From an uncultured Clostridia bacterium (GTDB taxonomy: Bacteria > Bacillota > Clostridia > Oscillospirales > Ruminococcaceae): a DNA stretch of 64,000 bases. Location: NCBI GenBank assembly GCA_947383835.1, contig CANDEV010000005.1, positions 140,605 through 204,604 of the forward strand. Direction: 5' to 3'. The notes under the pieces were generated by a model. The model did no database searches. It was given only the letters and a program-made list of their open reading frames with translations, and was not told where the DNA came from. Both the position numbers and the translations under genes were made by a program. Shown here in pieces: positions 17,427 to 25,877 of this stretch (position 1 is the first letter of the stretch; every line of letters starts with the position of its first letter).

Positions 17427-17535
17427 GTTGTGCATAATTGCACAGAAAAATTCCGTGTACTTGGTCTGCGGATTAAGCCCTTTAAGGGAACATACCTGCC
17501 GCCTACTATGTTTGCGGAAAATATTTAAAAAGAGG
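17427..17535 (+). promoter_or_regulatory. Structured leader of rpsO, possible S15 autoregulation site
   Basis: The 125-base leader holds a perfect TGTGCA/TGCACA hairpin, a CCC/GGG hairpin (CCCTTTAAGGG), and an AACATA/TATGTT stem enclosing CCTGCCGCCTAC, with CGG/CCG elements that may pair over distance. Ribosomal protein S15 often represses its own mRNA through such leaders, and Firmicutes have several unrelated S15-binding designs. The assignment is inferred from position and structure; no consensus was matched. Confidence 0.45.
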
Positions 17536-17545
17536 TGTTTTTGCC

Positions 17546-17812
17546 ATGATGCAGAAAGATGAAAAGACAGCCATTATTCAGGCTAACAAAACAAGTGAGA
17601 ACGATACAGGTTCACCCGAGGTTCAGATCGCTATCCTTACAAAGAGGATCAACGACCTTACAGAACACTTGAAGGTTCACAAGAAAGACCACCACTCCAG
17701 AAGAGGACTTCTTAAAATGGTCGGTCACAGACGTAATCTTCTCAACTACCTTGCAAAGAAGGATATCAACAGATACCGTGCAATCGTTGAAAAGCTTGGT
17801 CTGCGTAAGTAA
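17546..17812 (+). CDS. rpsO: 30S ribosomal protein S15
   Basis: An 88-residue protein with the full S15 signature (DTGSPEVQIAILTKRINDLTEHLKVHKKDHHSRRGLLKMVGHRRNLLNYL). It binds the central domain of 16S rRNA early in 30S assembly. GAGGTG precedes ATG 17546. Placement directly before pnp is the classic rpsO-pnp arrangement, here with a terminator between them. Confidence 0.98.
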   Translation: MMQKDEKTAIIQANKTSENDTGSPEVQIAILTKRINDLTEHLKVHKKDHHSRRGLLKMVGHRRNLLNYLAKKDINRYRAIVEKLGLRK

Positions 17813-17822
17813 GAATATGCCG

Positions 17823-17864
17823 AAGGCAGAAAGTAAAGGTGCAAGCCTTTACTCTGCCTTTTTG
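17823..17864 (+). terminator. Rho-independent terminator after rpsO
   Basis: A long near-perfect stem (AAGGCAG..AGTAAAGG with CCTTTACT..CTGCCTT, loop TGCAAG) is followed by TTTTT. It should strongly limit read-through from rpsO into pnp. Confidence 0.9.
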
Positions 17865-17891
17865 CACATTTAAAAAGCAAGGAAATTTCAG

Positions 17892-17954
17892 GCAGCAGGC
17901 TTAGCATTAAATCGTGTCCGTAATAAGGCGGACAGGCTTTATTGCTAAAGCTGC
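17892..17954 (+). promoter_or_regulatory. Long hairpin in the pnp leader
   Basis: Nested pairings GCAGC/GCTGC, TTAGCA/TGCTAA, ATTAAA/TTTAT and TGTCCG/CGGACA build one extended hairpin of about 63 nt ending 27 bases before the pnp ATG. In E. coli a leader hairpin cleaved by RNase III mediates PNPase autoregulation; a similar role here is inference. No clear promoter was found in the short gap after the rpsO terminator. Confidence 0.5.
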
Positions 17955-17981
17955 GGTCTGTAAAAATATAGGAGGCAGTTT

Positions 17982-20093
17982 ATGTTTGATAATCACAAAA
18001 TTTTCAAAACCATGTACGCTGGAAGAGAAATGACAATTGAAACAGGCAAGACCTGCGAGCTTTCCAACGGCTCATGCTGGGTTCGCTACGGCGAGACAGT
18101 AGTTATGGCGAACGTTACCGCAAGCGTTAAACCGAGAGAGGGTATAGACTTTTTCCCTCTTTCAGTTGACTACGAGGAGAGACTTTATTCCGTGGGACGT
18201 ATTCCCGGTTCGTTCATGAAGAGAGAGGGCAAGCCCAGTGAAAAGGCTATCCTTACCTCAAGAGTTGTTGACAGACCTATCCGTCCGCTTTTCCCCAAGG
18301 ATATGAGGAACGACGTTTCGGTTGTAATGACAGTCCTTGCGGTTGATCCCGACCACTCTCCCGAGATATGCGGAATGATCGCTACATCTGTTGCAATTTC
18401 GATTTCAGATATTCCTTGGAACGGTCCTATCGGCGGCATAAGCGTGGGACTTGTTGACGGCGAGATCGTTCTCAATCCTACCCTTGATCAGCGCGAAAAA
18501 TCCGACTTGAACCTTACGGTTGCAGGTACAATGGAAAAAATCGTTATGATCGAAGCAGGCGCAAACGAGGTTGACGATGACACAATGCTGAAAGCTATCA
18601 TGACAGGTCATGAGGAGATCAAGAAAATTGTTGCTTTCATTTCCGACATTCAGAAAGAGATCGGCAAGAAGAAATTCGAGTTTGAGTCCATGGAGGTCGA
18701 TCACGATCTGTTTGACGCTATCGAGGAGCTTGTGGGCGAAAAGGTAAAGGTCGCTCTTGATACAAACGATAAGAACGTCCGCGAGGAGCGCCTTAATCCT
18801 ATCAAGGACGAAGTTCACGAGAAATTTGACGAGCAGTACCCCGAAAAGATCGCTATGATAGACGAGTGCATTTACAAGCTTCAGAAGAAAATTGTAAGAA
18901 ACTGGCTCTATGAGGGCAAGCGTGTTGACGGCAGAGGTATCGATGAGATACGTCCCCTTGCCGCAGAAGTTGGCGTTCTCCCCAGAGTACACGGTTCGGG
19001 ACTTTTCACAAGAGGTCAGACACAGGTTCTTACAGTTGCTACACTCGGTCCCGTAAGCGATTCACAGAGAATTGACGGTCTTGACGAAGAGGACAGCAAG
19101 AGATATATGCACCACTACAATTTCCCCTCATATTCTGTCGGCGAAACAAAGCCCAGCAGAGGTCCGGGACGCCGCGAGATCGGTCACGGTGCGCTTGCTG
19201 AAAGAGCTTTGGAACCTGTAATCCCTCCTGTTGAGGAGTTCCCATATGCGTTGAGACTTGTTTCCGAGGTGCTTTCCTCAAACGGCTCTACTTCACAGGG
19301 TTCGATATGCGGTTCGACTCTTGCTCTTATGGACGCTGGCGTGCCTATCAAAGCCCCCGTTGCAGGTATTTCCTGCGGACTTATCACAAGAGACGACGGC
19401 AGCTTCATGACAATGGTTGACATTCAGGGCCTTGAGGACTTCTTCGGCGATATGGACTTTAAGGTAGGCGGTACTCATAAGGGTATCACTGCTATTCAGG
19501 TGGACATCAAGGTTGACGGTCTTACTCCCGAAATCATCAAGGAAGCCTTTGCAAAAACTCACAAGGCAAGAGACTATATACTTGATGAAATTATGCTGAA
19601 AGCTATTCCCGAGCCGAGGAAAGAGGTTGGCAAGTACGCTCCCAAAATGCTCCAGACCAAAGTTCCCGTGGACAAGATCCGCGAGGTCATCGGTCAGGGC
19701 GGAAAGGTCATTCAGAAGATTTCCGCTGACTGCAATGTTAAGATCGACATCAACGACGAGGGTAATGTGTTCATTTCTGGCATTGATATGGAAAATGCCA
19801 AAAAGGCTATCCAGATAGTTGAGACAATTGCAAACGATCCCGAGATCGGCGCAATTTACAAGGGTAAGGTCGTTCGCATAATGAATTTCGGCGCGTTTGT
19901 TGAGATCGCTCCGGGCAAGGATGGATTGGTACACATTTCCAAGCTGGACAAGCAGCGCGTTGAAAAGGTTGAGGACGTTGTTTCCATAGGCGACGAAATA
20001 GTTGTAAAGGTTATGGAGATCGACAGTCAGGGCAGGATCAATCTTTCAAGAAAGGACGCTCTTGCTGACATCGAAGCAAAGAAAAACGTATAA
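17982..20093 (+). CDS. pnp: Polyribonucleotide nucleotidyltransferase (PNPase)
   Basis: A 703-residue phosphorolytic 3'-5' exoribonuclease. Two RNase PH-like domains flank a helical domain. The active second one shows GLFTRGQTQVLTVATLGP, SDSQRIDGLDEEDSKRYMHHYNFPSYSVGE and the GDMDFKVGGT catalytic aspartates near 490. A KH domain (VIGQGGKVIQKI) and an S1 domain (YKGKVVRIMNFGAFVEIAPGKDGLVHISKL) close the protein. AGGAGGC precedes the ATG. It acts in the cytosolic RNA degradosome. Confidence 0.98.
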   Translation: MFDNHKIFKTMYAGREMTIETGKTCELSNGSCWVRYGETVVMANVTASVKPREGIDFFPLSVDYEERLYSVGRIPGSFMKREGKPSEKAILTSRVVDRPIRPLFPKDMRNDVSVVMTVLAVDPDHSPEICGMIATSVAISISDIPWNGPIGGISVGLVDGEIVLNPTLDQREKSDLNLTVAGTMEKIVMIEAGANEVDDDTMLKAIMTGHEEIKKIVAFISDIQKEIGKKKFEFESMEVDHDLFDAIEELVGEKVKVALDTNDKNVREERLNPIKDEVHEKFDEQYPEKIAMIDECIYKLQKKIVRNWLYEGKRVDGRGIDEIRPLAAEVGVLPRVHGSGLFTRGQTQVLTVATLGPVSDSQRIDGLDEEDSKRYMHHYNFPSYSVGETKPSRGPGRREIGHGALAERALEPVIPPVEEFPYALRLVSEVLSSNGSTSQGSICGSTLALMDAGVPIKAPVAGISCGLITRDDGSFMTMVDIQGLEDFFGDMDFKVGGTHKGITAIQVDIKVDGLTPEIIKEAFAKTHKARDYILDEIMLKAIPEPRKEVGKYAPKMLQTKVPVDKIREVIGQGGKVIQKISADCNVKIDINDEGNVFISGIDMENAKKAIQIVETIANDPEIGAIYKGKVVRIMNFGAFVEIAPGKDGLVHISKLDKQRVEKVEDVVSIGDEIVVKVMEIDSQGRINLSRKDALADIEAKKNV

Positions 20094-20102
20094 ATTATTC
20101 AT

Positions 20103-20129
20103 GGCGGGGCTTGTCCCCGCCTTTTTTTG
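20103..20129 (+). terminator. Terminator after pnp
   Basis: GGCGGGG / TCCCCGCC stem with a CTTG-type loop and a seven-base T-run directly after the pnp stop codon. Confidence 0.92.
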
Positions 20130-20257
20130 AAATAGCGGAACAATATGGAAAATATTCATATAAGAAAAATGTTGGAAAATGACATTTGCAGAAATTGAGG
20201 TATTCAATTACAGAATAAATTTTTATCCAATATAAAAAAATGATAATTATTATTAAA

Positions 20258-20286
20258 TTGATCAAAAAAATTGTACCGCATAAAAT
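20258..20286 (+). promoter_or_regulatory. Candidate promoter for the 115-residue gene
   Basis: -35 TTGATC (20258-20263), 17-base spacer, -10 TAAAAT (20281-20286), about 50 bases before ATG 20340. Confidence 0.6.
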
Positions 20287-20303
20287 ATCTTCACAAAATT
20301 TTG

Positions 20304-20338
20304 CCCCTTTCATAAAATATATTGAAAGGGGAGTTTTT
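20304..20338 (+). promoter_or_regulatory. Hairpin burying the ribosome site of the 115-residue gene
   Basis: CCCCTTTC (20304-20311) pairs perfectly with GAAAGGGG (20324-20331), which is the Shine-Dalgarno sequence of the gene starting at 20340. A six-base T-run follows, so the hairpin could act as a leader terminator as well as a translational block. The pairing is seen; regulation is inferred. Confidence 0.6.
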
Positions 20339-20339
20339 T

Positions 20340-20687
20340 ATGCTCGAAATAAAGCTTTTGACAATTTTTGTTTTGTGTACAGCTTTTCTGCTTGTCAGCG
20401 GAATAGTAATTGTAAAATACGCGGGAAGCTCCGATACAGACACGAGAATTTTTATTATGCTCCCCGTGAGCAAGAGTACAACAGATATCGAATTTTTGGT
20501 AAGAAACTGCATTTACAAGGCGGCGGAGCATTATCCCGAAACTGCCGTGATATTGTGCAATTACGGCGCGGATAATGAAACTGTTTATATTTTTGAAAGG
20601 CTTATGAGGGATTTATGCAAATATTATGTGGCTGACGCTGAAAATTCCGAGGAAAATGTTTGCAAAATAATAAATAATATGGTATAA
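20340..20687 (+). CDS. Small single-span membrane protein, unknown function
   Basis: A 115-residue protein: one N-terminal membrane helix (about residues 6-26), then a soluble domain of about 80 residues (DTRIFIMLPVSKSTTDIEFLVRNCIYKAAEH, ILCNYGADNETVYIFERL). ATG 20340 is chosen because the strong AAAGGGGAG lies in front of it; an in-frame TTG at 20322 precedes that site. No family is recognised. It has its own promoter and a possible attenuator-like hairpin. The promoter of recD2 overlaps its 3' end. Confidence 0.6.
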   Translation: MLEIKLLTIFVLCTAFLLVSGIVIVKYAGSSDTDTRIFIMLPVSKSTTDIEFLVRNCIYKAAEHYPETAVILCNYGADNETVYIFERLMRDLCKYYVADAENSEENVCKIINNMV

Positions 20688-20688
20688 T
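20660..20688 (+). promoter_or_regulatory. Promoter for recD2
   Basis: -35 TTGCAA (20660-20665), 17-base spacer, -10 TATAAT (20683-20688), lying inside the last codons of the preceding gene. The expected transcript start is only about a dozen bases before the first possible recD2 ATG at 20708. Confidence 0.75.
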
Positions 20689-20707
20689 AATTTTATATGT
20701 AAATTTT

Positions 20708-22954
20708 ATGGAAAGCATGGAAGTGAGTATGGAGGAAAATAACAACTTAAAAGAGCTTGAGGGCGTTGTTGACTCCGTATTGTTCAGCAACCCCGAAAAC
20801 GGTTATATCGTTCTGGAGCTTGAAATGCACGGCGATTATGTGACGGTGGTGGGAGAGCTTGGCAACATTGAAGAGGGCGAGGAGCTTGTTGTCGCAGGCG
20901 ATTATGTTAAGCACCCAAAATTTGGTATGCAATTCAAAGCAAGCTTTTGCCAAAGAAAAATGCCCGCCAGCACCAATGCGATTTTGAAGTACCTTTCATC
21001 TGGAGTTTTAAAGGGAATAGGTCCGACACTTGCAAAGCGTTTGGTGGAGGAATTTGGAGACAAGACTCTTGAGGTTATTGAAAATGAGCCGGAGCTGCTT
21101 ATAAAGGTAAAAGGCATTACATCAAAAAAGGTCGAAGAAATATCAATGGAATTCAAGCGAATTTTCGGTATACGCGCGTTGATGATATTTCTTTCTCAGT
21201 ACGGCATTCAACCCTCTGTTGCGGTAGGAGCTTGGCGCAGGTGGGGACAGTATGCGGTGGAAATTATCAAGGAAAATCCTTACGTCCTTTGCGGAAACGG
21301 CATTGAGCTTGATTTCGACAAGGCGGAAGAAATGGCTGAAAAGATAGGTTACCCAATGGAAAGCGGCGGAAGGATCTCCGCGGGAATAATTTACATACTG
21401 GTCAACAATACCTTTTCGGGACACACCTGTCTGCCATATGACAGGCTGAAAGAAACGGCTTTGAAGCTTTTGAATATTGATGAAAAGCTTTTTGATGAAT
21501 GTCTCGAAAATGAGTGTAAAGATGGAAACCTTGTCAATTATGAAAAGGGAAGCCGCAGCTTTATTTACCTTGCGGATTATCATACCGCAGAGGAGTACAT
21601 AACAGGCAGGCTTAATGTCATGAGCAGTTGTCTGAAGGATACTAAATATGACTATGCCAAGCTTATCGCAATTGAGGAAAGTGCAAAGGATATAACCTAT
21701 GCGGAGCAGCAGCGTAAAGCTATTTCACTTGCCTTGTCCCAGGGCTTTATGATCTTGACCGGAGGTCCCGGAACGGGAAAGACCACGACCTTGAAAGCTA
21801 TAATTTCTCTATATGAGCAGCGTGGCTTAAAGGTCATGCTTGCCGCTCCCACAGGCAAGGCGGCGAAACGTATTTCCGACCTTACGGGATATGACGCAAA
21901 AACCATTCACCGAATGTTGGAGGTAGCTTTTGACAACAGCGGCAAGCCCCGTTTCAAGCATGATGAGAACAACCCGATCTCCTGCGATGTTATGATAGTG
22001 GACGAGATGTCCATGGTTGACACGCTTTTATTTGAAGCGCTGCTGCGGGCGTTAAAGCTTTCCTGCCGACTTATAATGGTGGGGGACAGCGACCAGCTCC
22101 CCTCGGTGGGTGCGGGGAACGTCCTTAAAGATATGATAGACAGCAAACGGCTGCCTGTAGTGCAGCTCACGGAAATTTTCCGTCAGGCGCAGCAAAGCTG
22201 TATAATTACGAACGCGCACAAGATAGTGAACGGAGAGCAGCCGGATATGTCCCGCTCGGACAGCGACTTCTTTTTTATGCAGCGGCTCAACTTTGAGACG
22301 GCTTCCGAAACCGTTGTGGAGCTTGTTTCTCAACGTCTGCCGACGGCGTATAAATTTTCTCCCAAGGACGATATTCAGGTGCTTTGCCCGTCACGAAAGG
22401 GCGCTCTCGGCGTTGTGGAGATGAATAAGACCTTGCAGCTTGCCGTAAATCCACCAAAAAAGGATAAGCCGGAAATAAAAGGCATTTTGTACAGCTTTCG
22501 TCCGGACGACAAGGTAATGCAGGTCAAGAATAATTATGACATTGTTTGGAAAAAAGGAGACGAAAACGGCACAGGTATTTTTAACGGAGATATTGGAATA
22601 ATTTTAAAGGTCGTTAAAGCCGAAAGCAAGCTTTATATAGATTTTGACGGACGTATCGCCGAGTACACATATGAAATGCTTGACCAGCTGGAGCTTGCTT
22701 ATGCCATATCGGTGCATAAAAGTCAGGGCAGCGAGTTCAACGCGGTAATAATACCGCTGCTTGGGGGCTTTGAAAAGCTTTATTACAGAAATCTTCTGTA
22801 CACGGCGGTGACGAGAGCAAAAAAAATTCTTATAATAGTCGGGTCAATGCGGGTCGTGGAGCAAATGGTGAAGAACAACCGCCGCACCTTAAGGTATAGT
22901 TGCCTTAAGGATATGCTTGAAAAGGAGCTTAAAGAATATGACGGTGATCAATAA
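20708..22954 (+). CDS. recD2: RecD2-type DNA helicase (superfamily 1B)
   Basis: A 748-residue ATP-dependent 5'-3' helicase of the RecD2/RecD-like group. An N-terminal OB-like region (LEGVVDSVLFSNPENGYIVLELE) and helix-hairpin-helix (LKGIGPTLAKRLVEEFG) are followed by Walker A LTGGPGTGKTTT near 353, Walker B MIVDEMSMVD near 435, VGDSDQLPSVGAG and the C-terminal motif VI region YAISVHKSQGSEFNAVIIP. It functions in replication-fork maintenance and mismatch or recombination repair. The start is uncertain among ATGs at 20708, 20717 and 20729; the last has the best GGAAG spacing. Confidence 0.93.
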   Translation: MESMEVSMEENNNLKELEGVVDSVLFSNPENGYIVLELEMHGDYVTVVGELGNIEEGEELVVAGDYVKHPKFGMQFKASFCQRKMPASTNAILKYLSSGVLKGIGPTLAKRLVEEFGDKTLEVIENEPELLIKVKGITSKKVEEISMEFKRIFGIRALMIFLSQYGIQPSVAVGAWRRWGQYAVEIIKENPYVLCGNGIELDFDKAEEMAEKIGYPMESGGRISAGIIYILVNNTFSGHTCLPYDRLKETALKLLNIDEKLFDECLENECKDGNLVNYEKGSRSFIYLADYHTAEEYITGRLNVMSSCLKDTKYDYAKLIAIEESAKDITYAEQQRKAISLALSQGFMILTGGPGTGKTTTLKAIISLYEQRGLKVMLAAPTGKAAKRISDLTGYDAKTIHRMLEVAFDNSGKPRFKHDENNPISCDVMIVDEMSMVDTLLFEALLRALKLSCRLIMVGDSDQLPSVGAGNVLKDMIDSKRLPVVQLTEIFRQAQQSCIITNAHKIVNGEQPDMSRSDSDFFFMQRLNFETASETVVELVSQRLPTAYKFSPKDDIQVLCPSRKGALGVVEMNKTLQLAVNPPKKDKPEIKGILYSFRPDDKVMQVKNNYDIVWKKGDENGTGIFNGDIGIILKVVKAESKLYIDFDGRIAEYTYEMLDQLELAYAISVHKSQGSEFNAVIIPLLGGFEKLYYRNLLYTAVTRAKKILIIVGSMRVVEQMVKNNRRTLRYSCLKDMLEKELKEYDGDQ

Positions 22955-23657
22955 GTGTAAAGCTTTTATGCTTGACGTAGTTTTCCCGAACCGCTGCCCG
23001 TTCTGCGGCGATTTTATAATGTGGGACAAGCATATTTGCAGCAAATGTGAGGAAACTCTCCAAAATGCAAACGATATGATCTGCCGAAAATGCGGCAAGG
23101 ACAAATGCGTCTGCGGTGAGGACATACAGTACGACATGGCTTTCGCTTCATTCTTTTACAACGAAAGTTCTGTGAGCAATGCGATCCATCGTTTTAAGGA
23201 AACAGGCGAAATGAATATTGCGGAGTACACTGCAAATGATATTGCTCTGCATATGAAAAGTGAAAATATAGCTGTGCCGGATATAATAATTCCCGTGCCA
23301 ATGAGCAGGAGAAAACAGCGAAAGCGCGGTCATAATCAGGCGGAGCTGCTGGTAAGGTGTATAAGCAAAGAACTTGACATACCTGTTCGCAAAGATATTC
23401 TTTTCAAATATGATACAAGGGACGAACAGCATCAGCACAGCGCGGAGGAGCGGCAGGAACGTGTAAAAACGCTGTTTCATGCGGGAAACGCAGACCTTTC
23501 GGGAATGACGGTAATGCTTTGCGATGATGTAATGACAACGGGAGCGACAATAAGCGAGTGTGCAAGGCTTTTGAAACAGCTTGGCGCGGAATGCGTGATA
23601 TCGGCGGTTTGCGCTGTGACAAGACTTGAAAAAACATTATCCGAGGAGGACGTTTGA
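22938..23657 (+). CDS. comF: ComF family phosphoribosyltransferase-like protein
   Basis: A 239-residue protein with an N-terminal zinc-binding region (CPFC, CSKC, CRKCGKDKCVC) and a C-terminal PRTase fold with the PRPP loop VMLCDDVMTTGATI. ComF/ComFC proteins are needed for transformation in competent species; the substrate is unsettled. ATG 22938 follows AAGGAG and overlaps the recD2 end by 17 bases, so the two are translationally linked. An in-frame ATG at 22917 lacks a ribosome site. Confidence 0.9.
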   Translation: MTVINKCKAFMLDVVFPNRCPFCGDFIMWDKHICSKCEETLQNANDMICRKCGKDKCVCGEDIQYDMAFASFFYNESSVSNAIHRFKETGEMNIAEYTANDIALHMKSENIAVPDIIIPVPMSRRKQRKRGHNQAELLVRCISKELDIPVRKDILFKYDTRDEQHQHSAEERQERVKTLFHAGNADLSGMTVMLCDDVMTTGATISECARLLKQLGAECVISAVCAVTRLEKTLSEEDV

Positions 23658-23658
23658 T

Positions 23659-24663
23659 ATGGACATTGGAATTGATCTGGGCACGGCGAACGTGCTTATT
23701 TCGGTGGGCAATAAAGGGGTGGTGCTTAACGAGCCGTCGGTAGTGGCGTTTAATACCAAAATCAACGAGGTCATTGCCATAGGCAGCGAGGCATATAAAA
23801 TGATAGGCAGGACGCCAGAGTACATTACGGTGGTGCGTCCTTTGAGCGACGGGGTGATTTCCGACCATAAGATGACGGAAAGAATGATAATGGCGTTTAT
23901 TGAAAAGGTCACGGGCAAGCAGCTTCTTATGCCTAACATCGTTATGTGTATACCCTCTTCAATAACGGACGTTGAGAGCCGCGCGGTGGTTGAAGCGGCT
24001 AAAATTGCAGGTGCAAGGCAGGTGTATCTTATAGAGGAGCCTGTGGCGGCGATCATGGGCGCGGGAGTTGACATTTCCTCACCCGACGGCAACATGGTGG
24101 TGGACATAGGCGGCGGAACAACGGATATAGCGGTGGTTTCCCTGAACGGCGTTGTTGCAAAGCTTTCCATGAAGGTCGCGGGCGGGAAGCTTGACAAGGC
24201 GATAGTAAGGTATGTCAGCAGCCGCTACAGGATTTTAATTGGCGATAAAACCGCGGAGAACGCCAAAATGGCAGCGGCAAACGTGTATTCTCCCGACGGA
24301 AGCCGAAAGGTGACTATTAAAGGCAGACACCTTGTCAGAGGTCTGCCCGAGCAGATAGAGCTTACGGACTACGATATTTACGAGGCGATAATCGACTATA
24401 TTCAGGAAATGATCGACGGCGTAAGAGACGTTGCGGAGAGGACACCACCAGAGCTTGCGGGCGATATTTACCGAAACGGTATTTATCTTACAGGCGGCGG
24501 CGCGCTTCTTTATGGGCTTGACAAGCTTATGACTTCACAGCTTGGGGTAAAGTGTATTGTTCCTGACGACCCGCTTTCCTGCGTTGCAAAGGGTACAAGA
24601 TACGCCTTTAAAAATATTGACAAGCTTTTGGACGGCTTTGAACACGTTTCCATGTACAAATAG
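23659..24663 (+). CDS. mreB: MreB/Mbl-family bacterial actin
   Basis: A 334-residue actin-fold protein that organises cell-wall synthesis in rods. Nucleotide-binding motifs are IGIDLGTANVLI (phosphate 1), VVDIGGGTTDIAVVSL (phosphate 2) and GIYLTGGGALLYGLD (adenosine). The characteristic PEYITVVRPLSDGVISD is also present. ATG 23659 is 1 base after the comF stop and follows GAGGAGG. No mreC/mreD neighbours are present, so it may be an extra paralog such as Mbl or MreBH. Its stop codon directly abuts a dispersed repeat. Confidence 0.95.
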   Translation: MDIGIDLGTANVLISVGNKGVVLNEPSVVAFNTKINEVIAIGSEAYKMIGRTPEYITVVRPLSDGVISDHKMTERMIMAFIEKVTGKQLLMPNIVMCIPSSITDVESRAVVEAAKIAGARQVYLIEEPVAAIMGAGVDISSPDGNMVVDIGGGTTDIAVVSLNGVVAKLSMKVAGGKLDKAIVRYVSSRYRILIGDKTAENAKMAAANVYSPDGSRKVTIKGRHLVRGLPEQIELTDYDIYEAIIDYIQEMIDGVRDVAERTPPELAGDIYRNGIYLTGGGALLYGLDKLMTSQLGVKCIVPDDPLSCVAKGTRYAFKNIDKLLDGFEHVSMYK

Positions 24664-24752
24664 CGGGCGGGGAACACCCCGCGGCGAGAGTCACCCCCGC
24701 AGTATGATAATTATAGAAATTTACTCGTACCCCCCTCAAGGGGGCGGGGAGT
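24664..24752 (-). repeat. Dispersed two-hairpin repeat, copy A
   Basis: The element starts on the base after the mreB stop. It runs GCGGGGAACACCCCGC, GGCGAGAGTCACCCCCGCAG, about 35 variable bases, then CCCCCTCAAGGGGGCGGGG. It matches copies at 37470-37553, 51952-52040 and, more distantly, 30849-30924, with a shared end hairpin at 51635-51726 and 58939-59024. Confidence 0.8.
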
Positions 24753-24772
24753 GTTGAGGAAAGGCTGACATT

Positions 24773-25408
24773 ATGAAGAAAATACTGTGCTTTTTGATAT
24801 TGCCCGTAATATTTATCATAATGAGAGTACGTTACATAAGCGGCATATATCATGTTATAAGCTTCGGATTGTTTATTGCGGTTGATTTTGTGATGAGCCT
24901 GCTGTTTTATTTTATATTGAGCAGGATAAAATTTACCTTTCCGAAATCGCTTTCTGCCGCAGTAATTTTGACTGCTGCCGACCAGCTGTTAAAAATTGTA
25001 ATATATAAATTTGACGTCAATGCCAAATTAGCGGGCAGTCTGTTAAGAATAGAGCCTACGCCGAACCTTAACCAAACAGCAATGTTCAATCTTTTGGGAT
25101 TGGAGCTGAACGGCACTTTTATTATCGCATTCAAAGCTGTTATAATCGTATTGCTTTGCTGTATATTTTTAAAAATAAAGAATAAAAGTGTATGTCTTTG
25201 GTACGCGTTTGTACTTCTTTTATCGGCGGGAATTTCAACTCTTGCGGATTCTGCCGTTTGGGGTTATACGCTTGATTATGTTTATTTCAGCAAGCTGACC
25301 TGTTACGACTTAAAGGATTTTTATGTGGATGCGGCGATAGGTTTTATAATAATAGAAGCCCTTTTCGGCAAGCATAGTACAAGCAGACGATCACATAAAA
25401 ATAATTGA
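24773..25408 (+). CDS. Signal peptidase II-like membrane protein, divergent
   Basis: A 211-residue protein with about seven hydrophobic segments, longer than the usual LspA of about 160 residues because of extra N-terminal helices. The C-terminal part follows the LspA plan: TAADQLLKIVIY, NLNQTAMFNLL, TLADSAVWGYTLDYV and YDLKDFYVDAAIG. Both catalytic aspartates appear kept, but the family's GNxxDR reads STLADS, so Asn and Arg are replaced. It may cleave lipoprotein signals in a modified way or have another role. The ribosome site (GAGG, AAAGG) precedes the ATG. Confidence 0.6.
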   Translation: MKKILCFLILPVIFIIMRVRYISGIYHVISFGLFIAVDFVMSLLFYFILSRIKFTFPKSLSAAVILTAADQLLKIVIYKFDVNAKLAGSLLRIEPTPNLNQTAMFNLLGLELNGTFIIAFKAVIIVLLCCIFLKIKNKSVCLWYAFVLLLSAGISTLADSAVWGYTLDYVYFSKLTCYDLKDFYVDAAIGFIIIEALFGKHSTSRRSHKNN

Positions 25409-25419
25409 GGTGATTGTCT

Positions 25420-25707
25420 ATGAAATGTACTTTAGCGTCTTTGAGAAACAAGGAGATAATCAACATAAAAAACGGCGCAAGGCTCGGATATATCGACGAT
25501 TTGGAGTTTGACACCGAGACCTCGGAGGTGAAATCCTTTATAGTTTACGGCAGGTCGCGCTTTTTCGGACTTTTCGGCAGGGAGGACGACATCGTCATAA
25601 CCTGCGGAGATATTGAAATTATCGGCGTTGATACGGTGCTTATCGCAGTTGATGAGGCAGAATTGGCAAAAAAACAGTCGAATTCCTTTAAAAATTTGTT
25701 GAAATAG
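25420..25707 (+). CDS. YlmC/YmxH family PRC-barrel protein
   Basis: A 95-residue protein with the YlmC/YmxH pattern: LRNKEIINIKNGARLGYIDDLEFDTETSEVKSFIVYG, then RSRFFGLFGREDDIVITCGDIEIIGVDTVLI. This is a small PRC-barrel protein conserved in spore-forming clostridia and bacilli and often near sporulation genes. GAGGTG precedes ATG 25420. It lies 11 bases after the lspA-like gene and is likely co-transcribed. Confidence 0.82.
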   Translation: MKCTLASLRNKEIINIKNGARLGYIDDLEFDTETSEVKSFIVYGRSRFFGLFGREDDIVITCGDIEIIGVDTVLIAVDEAELAKKQSNSFKNLLK

Positions 25708-25722
25708 CACAGTAAATTTTTC

Positions 25723-25751
25723 TTGCATTTTTTTGCTAAATGTGGTATAAT
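25723..25751 (+). promoter_or_regulatory. Promoter for rpsB
   Basis: -35 TTGCAT (25723-25728), 17-base spacer, -10 TATAAT (25746-25751). Confidence 0.85.
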
Positions 25752-25757
25752 ATTAAA

Positions 25758-25865
25758 GCATTCGCATAAGCGAAAATCGCACGTGTGTGTTTTTGGCAGT
25801 AGGTGCTTACCCCAAAATAAGCTGCCGCCAAGCTAAACCATGCGGAGGAAAAAAACCATATTTAG
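25758..25865 (+). promoter_or_regulatory. Structured leader of rpsB
   Basis: The 120-base leader has a TTCGC/GCGAA hairpin and a longer one, GGCAG..CTTA with TAAG..CTGCC. Ribosomal protein S2 leaders bind S2 for feedback control in several phyla. No consensus could be matched by eye, so a regulatory role is inferred from length and pairing only. Confidence 0.4.
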
Positions 25866-25877
25866 GAGGAACTACAA

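Noticed and set aside
22909..23137. Alternative minus-strand gene at the recD2/comF boundary
   Set aside because: The plus-strand comF has clear zinc and PRPP motifs across this stretch; the opposite frame has none.
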